DNA of 5,060 nt from Oscillospiraceae bacterium (GCA_017936205.1 JAGBGB010000076.1:1-5060), one strand, 5' to 3'. Counted from the stretch's first letter, positions 1-5,060 are shown. Made by a program: numbers and translations. The notes: generated by a model from the sequence alone, not told the origin.

Positions 1-60
1 GATCATTGTGTTCTCATGGCATTTTTGTTGTTTTCTCAGAAAGTTGTATGATGTGACTAA

Positions 61-86
61 AAAACTGTTGCCATCTTTTCAGTTTT
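61..86. repeat. Inverted repeat overlapping the promoter, possible operator
   Basis: AAAACTG (61-67) and its exact reverse complement CAGTTTT (80-86) are separated by 12 bases that contain the -35 box. A dimeric regulator bound here would block or adjust RNA polymerase. It does not match the FapR or FabT fatty-acid-regulator boxes as I remember them. The arms are simple A/T-rich sequence, so chance is possible. Confidence 0.3.
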
Positions 87-96
87 GTGGTAGAAT
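68..96 (+). promoter_or_regulatory. Candidate sigma-A/sigma-70-type promoter
   Basis: The -35 box is TTGCCA (68-73, 5 of 6 to TTGACA) and the -10 box is TAGAAT (91-96, 5 of 6 to TATAAT). The spacer is exactly 17 bp, and a TGG directly before the -10 box gives an extended -10 (TGn). Transcription would start near base 103, leaving a leader of about 87 nt before the first start codon. As the only good match upstream of a run of four closely spaced genes, it probably drives them all. It was found by eye and is not experimentally supported. Confidence 0.6.
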
Positions 97-129
97 TTAT
101 TATTATTATCTAAATGAATACAATGGGTT

Positions 130-154
130 AGCTGTAAATAACTTATGCACAGCT
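130..154 (+). repeat. Small inverted repeat in the transcribed leader
   Basis: AGCTGT (130-135) and ACAGCT (149-154) form a perfect 6-bp stem with a 13-nt loop, ending about 20 nt before the ribosome site of the first gene. A further AGCTT-g-AAGCT palindrome (151-161) shares its right arm, so two alternative hairpins are possible in principle. There is no U-tract directly after the stem, so it is not a terminator. A regulatory role is only a possibility. Confidence 0.2.
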
Positions 155-172
155 TGAAGCTTTTACAGAAAT

Positions 173-181
173 GGAAAGGAG
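173..181 (+). promoter_or_regulatory. Ribosome binding site that sets the start of the oxoamine synthase
   Basis: GGAAAGGAG ends 8 nt before ATG 190, which is ideal spacing. An in-frame ATG at 145 would add 15 residues but has no purine-rich site before it, and family members normally begin close to the position given by 190. Confidence 0.85.
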
Positions 182-189
182 CATTTACA

Positions 190-1374
190 ATGGATATTTT
201 CGAGAAATGCAGGGTTGAAAGTAATGCCGACAAAATGATCATGATGGGAGTTTATCCTTACTTCCGTCCTATGTCCTCCCGATCCGGCCCTGAGGTCATG
301 ATGCAGGGGAAAAGACGAATCATGCTGGGCTCTAATAACTATCTGGGATTGACTGAGTGCCCGGAAATTATTGAAGCAGGCATTAAGGCCATCGAAAAAT
401 ACGGTACAGATACCAGCGGCTCCCGGTTCCTGAACGGAACCTTGGATATGCACCTTGAATTGGAGGCAGAAATTGCTCAATTTGTTCACAAGGATGATGC
501 GTTGGCATTTACTACAGGCTTCCAAGCCAATCTGGGTATTATCAGCTGCCTTGTAGGTCATGGGGATTATGTGATCAGCGATAAGGAAAACCACGCTTCT
601 ATCTACGATGCTTGCAGACTGAGCTACGGCACGATGCTCCGATATAAGCATTCTGATATGCAGGATCTTGAGGCACAGCTTCAGAAGGTTCCTGAGGACA
701 GTGGCTGCTTGATCGTGACTGATGGAATTTTCTCTATGAGCGGTGAGATCTGCAAGCTCCCGGAGATCTGTGCTCTGGCTAAGAAATACAATGCAAGAGT
801 TATGGTAGACGATGCCCATGCCCTCGGTGTTCTGGGTGTTGGGGGCAGAGGAACTGCCAGCCATTTTGGCTTAGAGGATCAAGTGGATATTATTATGGGA
901 ACCTTCTCTAAGTCCCTTGCCTCCTTGGGCGGCTTTGCTGCTGCCAGTGCGGATGTGATCAAGTATCTACGGCATGAATCCAGATCTTTTATTTTCTCAA
1001 CATCCATGGCTCCTGCAAACTGTGCTTCTGCCTTAGAGGCTCTGCGGTATTTACAGGCGCATCCTGAAATCGTTCAGCAGCTTTCGACGATCTCTCATTA
1101 TGCCAGACAGGCATTCCGCCGTCGAGGCTTGACCATTATGAAGTCCAGCACACCCATTGTTCCCATCTATACCTATGAGATGATCAATACCATCATGAAG
1201 GGACATATCGCCTACGAACGAGGAGTTTATGTGAATCCTGTTCTTCCCCCAGCTTGTCCCCCCGGAGAGGGGCTGCTGCGTACCAGTATTATGGCAACCC
1301 TGTCCAAGGAGCTGGTGGACGAAGCGGCAGATATTCTTGCAGATGTGATCCTGAACGAGGATTTTGAAGAGTGA
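190..1374 (+). CDS. PLP-dependent alpha-oxoamine synthase, serine palmitoyltransferase/sulfonolipid synthase-like
   Basis: This enzyme condenses an amino acid with an acyl thioester and loses CO2, giving an alpha-amino ketone; it is cytosolic or membrane-associated. The protein has 394 residues, normal for the family (BioF, Kbl, serine palmitoyltransferase). Visible motifs include SNNYLGLT near residue 48, GTDTSGSRFLNGT near 75-87, the PLP-stacking His135 (in NHAS), Asp207 and His210 (VDDAHALG) binding the PLP ring, and the Schiff-base Lys241 (GTFSKSLASLGG). The PPACPPGEGLLR loop carries Arg364, which contacts substrate carboxylate in the family. The wording of the SRFLNGTLDMH, TDGIFSMSG, GTASHFGL and MGTFSKSLASLGGF segments is closer to Bacteroides-type serine palmitoyltransferases than to BioF or Kbl, as recalled from memory. 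The next gene, a phosphopantetheinyl transferase, overlaps its stop codon, which hints that the acyl donor may be carried on an acyl carrier protein. The amino acid used (serine, cysteate, glycine, alanine) cannot be read from sequence. The family is certain; the subtype is likely but unproven. Confidence 0.93.
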   Translation: MDIFEKCRVESNADKMIMMGVYPYFRPMSSRSGPEVMMQGKRRIMLGSNNYLGLTECPEIIEAGIKAIEKYGTDTSGSRFLNGTLDMHLELEAEIAQFVHKDDALAFTTGFQANLGIISCLVGHGDYVISDKENHASIYDACRLSYGTMLRYKHSDMQDLEAQLQKVPEDSGCLIVTDGIFSMSGEICKLPEICALAKKYNARVMVDDAHALGVLGVGGRGTASHFGLEDQVDIIMGTFSKSLASLGGFAAASADVIKYLRHESRSFIFSTSMAPANCASALEALRYLQAHPEIVQQLSTISHYARQAFRRRGLTIMKSSTPIVPIYTYEMINTIMKGHIAYERGVYVNPVLPPACPPGEGLLRTSIMATLSKELVDEAADILADVILNEDFEE

Positions 1375-2048
1375 GCCCTTCTGTAGTATATTATTTAGAT
1401 CACATTCAGACGATCACTGAGTCTGATGTGAGTGAGCTATTGCCATTCCTGTCGCAGGAGCGACGGGAGACTATGGGAAGATATCGCTTCCCGAAGGATA
1501 GAATACAGTCGGTTTTGGCTTATTTGCTGCTTCGATATGGATTGATTCGAGATCATGGTATTACACAGATCCCCGAAATCCTGAAAACCGAACGAGGGAA
1601 GCCTTATTTTGCCGAGAATTCGGAAATCTGCTTTAACCTTTCCCATTGTGAGACTGCGGTAGCCTGTGGATTCAGCTCCCGTCCGATTGGGGTAGATGTT
1701 CAGCAGAGGGTTCCCTACAAAGCCTCGTTGGCTGAGTATTTTATGACTGCGGATGAACGGAATACGGCTGTTTTGGGGAATGCCGATCTGGAGTTTACCC
1801 GCTTATGGACTGTGAAGGAAAGCTATGGGAAATACCTCGGATCCGGGATCTGCTATTCCATGGCTGATACACAGCTGCAGGAAGGGGCTTCATCCGATGG
1901 GTACATCATTAGAAGTCACTGCATAGGGGACGGGTTCTTATCTGTGTGTGCAGAGGAGGAGATTCCCGTAAAGAAGATCTCATTCCACCAGCTTAGGGCT
2001 TGTTTTGTGGGATCTGTAGGTTCGAACATCGAGAGAGAGCATATATAG
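1371..2048 (+). CDS. Sfp-type 4'-phosphopantetheinyl transferase
   Basis: This enzyme moves the 4'-phosphopantetheine arm of CoA onto a serine of a carrier protein, turning apo-ACP/PCP into its active holo form. The protein is 225 residues, the usual length for the two-lobed Sfp type (single-lobe AcpS is about 120). Motifs occur in the family order: FLSQERRE near residues 26-33, ERGKPYF (74-80), FNLSH (88-92), IGVDVQ (106-111) and WTVKESYGKYLGSG (146-159). Asp109 and Glu150 are the expected Mg ligands and Lys154 the expected catalytic lysine. The residue two after Asp109 is Gln111 where Sfp itself has Glu; this position varies in the wider family. The start is GTG 1371, giving a GTGA overlap with the stop of the oxoamine synthase and implying translational coupling. 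A weak GAGG (1357-1360) lies 10 nt upstream. The N-terminus aligns well with Sfp, so this start is credible. No carrier-protein gene is in view; its target should lie outside the window. Confidence 0.93.
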   Translation: MSPSVVYYLDHIQTITESDVSELLPFLSQERRETMGRYRFPKDRIQSVLAYLLLRYGLIRDHGITQIPEILKTERGKPYFAENSEICFNLSHCETAVACGFSSRPIGVDVQQRVPYKASLAEYFMTADERNTAVLGNADLEFTRLWTVKESYGKYLGSGICYSMADTQLQEGASSDGYIIRSHCIGDGFLSVCAEEEIPVKKISFHQLRACFVGSVGSNIEREHI

Positions 2049-2064
2049 AAATATCAGGAATAAT

Positions 2065-2073
2065 AGAGAGGAG
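2065..2073 (+). promoter_or_regulatory. Ribosome binding site that favours GTG 2081 over ATG 2075
   Basis: AGAGAGGAG ends only 1 nt before ATG 2075 but 7 nt before the in-frame GTG 2081, so initiation at GTG is more likely despite the nearby ATG. An earlier in-frame ATG at 2000 lies inside the phosphopantetheinyl transferase gene and adds 25 residues unlike the family. Confidence 0.65.
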
Positions 2074-2080
2074 AATGAGC

Positions 2081-3577
2081 GTGAGCCAGCATACTTATTT
2101 GGTGGATAAACAGCATCAGAAGGGGAAGTATCATGCGATTGAACGGATCATGTTACTTCTGGACAAGGGGAGCTTCTGTGAAATCGGGAAAAAAATCGGT
2201 AGCTATGGGGCTGATCCGAACGCTCCCGACCAAACGCCATACGATGGAGTTATTACCGGCTATGGTGCTATTAACGGCAGACAGGTTTTTGTGTTTTCGC
2301 AGGACTTTACAGTTCGCGGTGGTTCCATTGGCAGAAATCACGGCAAGAAGATCGCACATTTGATCGAGCTTGCTATTGCTGCCAAGAAGCCCTTGATCGG
2401 TATTTACGATTCCGGCGGAGCAAGAATTGACGAGGGTGTGAACTCTCTGGCAGGTTGCGGAGATATGATGTTCCAAAACATTCAGGCCTCCGGTGTGATC
2501 CCACAGATCTCTGTAGTCGTTGGACCCTGTGCAGGGGCAGCTTCCTATTCTCCTGCCATTACCGATTTTGTATTCTCTGTTCGCAAGGTGGGCTATATGT
2601 TTATTACAGGCCCCGATGTGATCAAGAGCGTTACAGGGGAAGAGAGAACCACTGACGAATTGGGGGGAGCACAGCGTCATGCAGAAACCTCCGGTGTGGT
2701 ACATTTCCTTTGTAAGCATGAGAAGGAATGTTTTGCACAGGTTCGCAGCCTTGTGGATCTTCTGCCTGATTCCAATGAGGTCAATAAGAAGGCGCCGAAT
2801 GCTTTTGTGGAAAAAAGATATGATGTCTTGGAGCATCTTATGGAGATCCCAATCAAGCAGACCTATGATGTGCTGTCTGTGATCGGTGATGTCTTTGACG
2901 AAAACAGCTTCGTAGAGGTTCATAAGCATTTCGCTCGCAGCGTAGTCGTTGGCTTTGCACGTCTGTGCGGTAAGACCGTTGGTGTTGTTGCCAACCAGCC
3001 CTCTTATAATGGCGGTGCCTTGGACTGTGATTCCAGCGATAAGGCTGCACGCTTTGTTCGCTTTTGTGATGAATTCCATATTCCTGTGATTACCTTCGTG
3101 GATACTCCCGGCTATCTGCCCGGTGTGGAGCAGGAGCACAACGGCATTATCCGCCATGGGGCAAAGCTGCTTGTAGCCTATGGAGAAGCAAGTACCATTC
3201 GCCTGACTGTGGTGCTTCGGAAGGCCTATGGAGGAGCCTACATTGCTATGGGCAGTAAGCATATGGGTGCAGATCTGGTTTATGTACTTCCTACGGCACA
3301 GATTGCTGTTATGGGTGCTGATGGTGCGGTAAAGACCATACACCGTCGCAGCGCCAATGCTCTTCCTGAGGAAGAAAGAGCTTCCTATCTTGCAGAAAAG
3401 ACTCGTGAATATGAAGAAGCCTTCATGAATGCGGATATGGCTCTGGCGAATGGTTATGCAGATATGGTTGTACAGCCCTCCAAGCTCCGCAAGAGATTGT
3501 ACCAGGATCTGCTCCTGCTACAGAACAAGAACACCGCTGCAAACGCAAACAAGAAGCACGGCAATATTCCTCTATAA
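2081..3577 (+). CDS. Acyl-CoA carboxyltransferase subunit (12S / MmdA / PCC-beta family)
   Basis: This biotin-dependent carboxyltransferase moves a carboxyl group between carboxybiotin and an acyl-CoA. It has 498 residues from GTG 2081 (500 from ATG 2075, the numbering used here). The family ranges from about 500 to 530, and the usual N-terminal helix is short. It has two crotonase-fold halves. The N-half has VDKQHQKGK, FSQDFTVRGGS, DSGGARIDEG (112-121), GPCAGAASYSPA (150-161) and FITGPDVIKSVTGEE. The C-half has FVDTPGYLPG, GIIRHGAKLL and RKAYGGAYIAMGSKH (382-396). It ends with the typical KKHGNIPL tail. The oxyanion pair that is normally Gly-Gly reads Gly154-Ala155. Ile390 occupies the site that is Asp in actinobacterial propionyl-CoA carboxylase and Ile in the acetyl-CoA-using form. 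The 5S-like subunit follows 26 nt downstream, the pairing seen in transcarboxylase, rather than a biotin carboxylase. Possible roles are a transcarboxylase making malonyl- or methylmalonyl-CoA, a sodium-pumping decarboxylase subunit, or an acyl-CoA carboxylase. The family is certain; the acyl substrate is open. Confidence 0.92.
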   Translation: MSQHTYLVDKQHQKGKYHAIERIMLLLDKGSFCEIGKKIGSYGADPNAPDQTPYDGVITGYGAINGRQVFVFSQDFTVRGGSIGRNHGKKIAHLIELAIAAKKPLIGIYDSGGARIDEGVNSLAGCGDMMFQNIQASGVIPQISVVVGPCAGAASYSPAITDFVFSVRKVGYMFITGPDVIKSVTGEERTTDELGGAQRHAETSGVVHFLCKHEKECFAQVRSLVDLLPDSNEVNKKAPNAFVEKRYDVLEHLMEIPIKQTYDVLSVIGDVFDENSFVEVHKHFARSVVVGFARLCGKTVGVVANQPSYNGGALDCDSSDKAARFVRFCDEFHIPVITFVDTPGYLPGVEQEHNGIIRHGAKLLVAYGEASTIRLTVVLRKAYGGAYIAMGSKHMGADLVYVLPTAQIAVMGADGAVKTIHRRSANALPEEERASYLAEKTREYEEAFMNADMALANGYADMVVQPSKLRKRLYQDLLLLQNKNTAANANKKHGNIPL

Positions 3578-3586
3578 GTTCCGTAC

Positions 3587-3595
3587 AGAGAGGAG
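3587..3595 (+). promoter_or_regulatory. Ribosome binding site that favours ATG 3604 over ATG 3598
   Basis: AGAGAGGAG lies in the 20-nt gap after the 12S-like gene. Its end is 2 nt before ATG 3598 and 8 nt before the in-frame ATG 3604, so 3604 is the better start. The 10-mer AGAGAGGAGA (3587-3596) is identical to the one in front of the preceding gene (2065-2074). Confidence 0.7.
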
Positions 3596-3603
3596 AGATG
3601 TTT

Positions 3604-5060
3604 ATGAGAAAGATCCAATTAACAGAAACCGTCCTTCGGGATGCGAATCAGTCTCTTATGTCCACAAGAATGTCATTAGACAGCTTCCGTCAGATCCTCG
3701 GGGAGATGGATAAGGTGGGATATTATTCTGTAGAGTGCTGGGGCGGAGCTACCTTCGATTCCTGCATCCGCTTCTTGGACGAGGATCCGTGGGAGAGGCT
3801 GGCTTTCTTGCGGAAGCATATGCCCAATACCAAGCTGCAAATGCTACTGAGAGGGCAGAACCTGCTGGGATATAAGCATTATCCTGATGATGTGGTTCGC
3901 CGCTTTGTAGCAACGGCTGTAGACACCGGAATTGATATTATCCGTATTTTTGATGCACTCAATGATTTGGATAATATTCGGGTGTCTGTGGATGAAACCA
4001 TCCGTCGTGGAGCTCATGCATCCTGCGCCATTTCGTATACCGTGAGTCCGGTTCATAGTGTGGAGAACTATGTCCGAATTGCGAAGGAAATGGAAGACAT
4101 GGGTGCAGATTCTATTTGCGTGAAGGATATGGCAGGGATCATGTCTCCCACAGCCTGCGGTGAGCTGTTCACTGCCCTTCGTGAGAGCGTGAAGCTGCCT
4201 TTGATTCTTCATTCCCATTGCTCTACAGGTTATGCTTATATGACCTATCTCAAGGCAATCGAATCCGGTGTAGATGTGTTGGATACAGCGATCTCCTCCT
4301 TCTCAGGGGGAGTATCACAGCCTCCTACAGAGACTGTGGAACGGGTGATCCGTGAATCCGGTTTTGACAGTGGCTGCGACTATACAAGATTCTCTGCCAT
4401 TAATGACCATTTCAAAACCGTGTTTGATCAGTCCAGACAGACAGGGCTTATTTCCGATAAGGCTCTGCGTACAGATACCTTTACTCTTACTTCTCAGATC
4501 CCCGGCGGAATGTACTCCAATCTTCTGTCACAGCTGAAGGAACAGAATATTCTGGAAAAGCTGGATCAGATTCTGGAAGAGGTTCCCAATGTCCGCAAGG
4601 ACTTGGGTTATCCTCCTCTGGTTACTCCTATTAGCCAGATGGTAGGAACACAGTCTGTAATGAATGTGCTTCGTGGAGAGCGCTATGGTCTGGTGATCGA
4701 ATCTGTCCGTGATTATGTTCGGGGAGAGTATGGAAAGTCTCCCTCTCCCATTGATCCCCAGGTAGCGCAGAAGGTTCTGGCATCTGCCAAGAGCGGAGCT
4801 GCAGCTTCTTCCCAGCCTACATTTGCAGAATTCAAGGATGCTCACCCTGAATGGAACGATAAGGATCTGCTGACTGTTCTTCTGTTCCCACAGAATGGTG
4901 AGACCTTCCTGAAGAAGCGGGAGGAGCTTGCTCGATCTCGATTTAAATATTCCATTACGCCCAGAGAGGATCTAATTTCAATTGATCATGATACAGATAT
5001 AGATCCTGATATTCGGGCAGTGCTTACGGCAATTCTTGCTTATCACTTGGATCTTGATGC
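3604..5060 (+). CDS. Keto-acid carboxyltransferase subunit (OadA / transcarboxylase 5S / PycB family), 3' end cut by window
   Basis: This enzyme moves a carboxyl group between biotin and pyruvate/oxaloacetate in a metal-dependent TIM barrel. The frame is open for 485 codons to the window edge with no stop. Family motifs are clear: TETVLRDANQSL with metal ligand Asp13, LLRGQNLLGY with Arg83, CVKDMAG with Lys174 (the lysine normally carbamylated), and LHSHCSTG with metal ligands His203 and His205. The conserved carboxylase domain follows, with QIPGGM (298-303), VTPISQMVGTQ (340-350) and LLFPQ (426-430). The D-to-K spacing matches Propionibacterium 5S as I recall it. Two odd residues are Asn15 where His is usual (DAHQS) and Val237 where pyruvate carboxylases have a catalytic Thr (GGTSQP). 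After residue 465 a segment DIDPDIRAVLTAILAY begins, unlike the barrel and reminiscent of decarboxylase small-subunit tails. No biotin-attachment lysine is seen before the edge, so it is unknown whether a biotinyl domain is fused (OadA, about 590 residues) or absent (5S, about 505). Confidence 0.92.
   Translation, partial: MRKIQLTETVLRDANQSLMSTRMSLDSFRQILGEMDKVGYYSVECWGGATFDSCIRFLDEDPWERLAFLRKHMPNTKLQMLLRGQNLLGYKHYPDDVVRRFVATAVDTGIDIIRIFDALNDLDNIRVSVDETIRRGAHASCAISYTVSPVHSVENYVRIAKEMEDMGADSICVKDMAGIMSPTACGELFTALRESVKLPLILHSHCSTGYAYMTYLKAIESGVDVLDTAISSFSGGVSQPPTETVERVIRESGFDSGCDYTRFSAINDHFKTVFDQSRQTGLISDKALRTDTFTLTSQIPGGMYSNLLSQLKEQNILEKLDQILEEVPNVRKDLGYPPLVTPISQMVGTQSVMNVLRGERYGLVIESVRDYVRGEYGKSPSPIDPQVAQKVLASAKSGAAASSQPTFAEFKDAHPEWNDKDLLTVLLFPQNGETFLKKREELARSRFKYSITPREDLISIDHDTDIDPDIRAVLTAILAYHLDLD

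Larger units (their letters stand above)
1..189. other. Non-coding leader region upstream of the operon
   Basis: This A/T-rich stretch lies before the first gene. It contains the candidate promoter, a 7-bp inverted repeat around the -35 box, a second 6-bp inverted repeat in the transcribed leader, and the ribosome site of the first gene. No upstream gene end can be recognised. One frame (bases 2-156) stays open, but its translation is rich in Tyr, Phe and Cys and resembles no family I know. No riboswitch or terminator was recognised. The jump in base composition at about base 190 fits a change from intergenic to coding sequence. Confidence 0.75.

Noticed and set aside
61..86. Inverted repeat as a rho-independent terminator of an upstream gene
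   Set aside because: The stem is A/T-rich and short, the loop is 12 nt, and it is followed by GTGG instead of a T-run.
2..156. Open frame in the leader that might be the tail of an upstream gene
   Set aside because: The translation is low-complexity and Tyr/Phe/Cys-rich, resembles no known family, and spans the promoter. It is best explained as chance in A/T-rich sequence.
145..189. In-frame ATG upstream of the oxoamine synthase adding 15 residues
   Set aside because: It has no ribosome site, the residues do not match the family, and GGAAAGGAG sits inside this stretch at ideal distance from ATG 190.
163..864. Minus-strand open frame of 233 codons opposite the oxoamine synthase
   Set aside because: It is antisense to a gene with complete family motifs, and its own product has no recognisable motif.
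190..1374. Assignment as bioF (biotin synthesis) or kbl (threonine degradation)
   Set aside because: Motif wording fits serine palmitoyltransferase-type enzymes better, and no biotin or threonine pathway gene is adjacent. It is not fully excluded without a phylogeny.
2000..2074. Upstream ATG for the 12S-like gene
   Set aside because: It lies inside the phosphopantetheinyl transferase coding sequence, lacks a ribosome site, and adds 25 residues not typical of the family.
2153..3343. Long minus-strand open frame of 396 codons opposite the 12S-like gene
   Set aside because: It is a shadow of the strongly conserved + strand gene. The translation is Cys/His-rich with no recognisable domain and there is no ribosome site.
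3844..4845. Short minus-strand and alternative-frame open frames within the 5S-like gene
   Set aside because: The + strand frame from 3604 is continuous and full of conserved motifs; the others have no domain signature or start signal.

Overview
The window is one strand of a tightly packed, co-directional operon from an anaerobic, probably Clostridia-type Firmicute. The evidence for this is roughly even base composition with an A/T-rich leader, strong AGGAG ribosome sites, a sigma-A-style promoter, and a biotin-dependent carboxyltransferase pair of the kind anaerobes use. The taxonomic guess is an inference from style, not from a marker gene. All real genes are on the + strand, and the last one runs off the right edge.

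Layout: bases 1-189 are a non-coding leader with a good candidate promoter (TTGCCA, 17 bp, TAGAAT with an extended TG) and two small inverted repeats. Gene 1 (190-1374) is a PLP-dependent alpha-oxoamine synthase whose sequence looks most like serine palmitoyltransferase or sulfonolipid synthase. Gene 2 (1371-2048) is an Sfp-type 4'-phosphopantetheinyl transferase that overlaps gene 1 by 4 bases (GTGA). Gene 3 (start at 2081 or 2075, stop at 3577) is an acyl-CoA carboxyltransferase of the propionyl-CoA carboxylase beta / methylmalonyl-CoA decarboxylase alpha / transcarboxylase 12S family. Gene 4 (3604 to beyond 5060) is the keto-acid carboxyltransferase of the oxaloacetate decarboxylase alpha / transcarboxylase 5S / pyruvate carboxylase B family.

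How they may work together (inference): genes 3 and 4 are the two carboxyltransferase halves of a transcarboxylase. With a biotin carrier, which is not in this window, they could move a carboxyl group between oxaloacetate/pyruvate and an acyl-CoA without ATP or biotin carboxylase. That would make malonyl-CoA or methylmalonyl-CoA. The phosphopantetheinyl transferase would activate an acyl carrier protein, and the oxoamine synthase would condense the finished acyl thioester with an amino acid to give a 3-keto amino lipid. The combination therefore suggests a self-contained locus for an amino-lipid (sphingoid or sulfonolipid-like) or a polyketide-derived amino ketone, with its own extender-unit supply. 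Confirming this depends on flanking genes (acyl carrier protein, ketosynthases, biotin carrier, ketoreductase) that cannot be seen here. No RNA genes, mobile elements, CRISPR arrays or terminators are visible.
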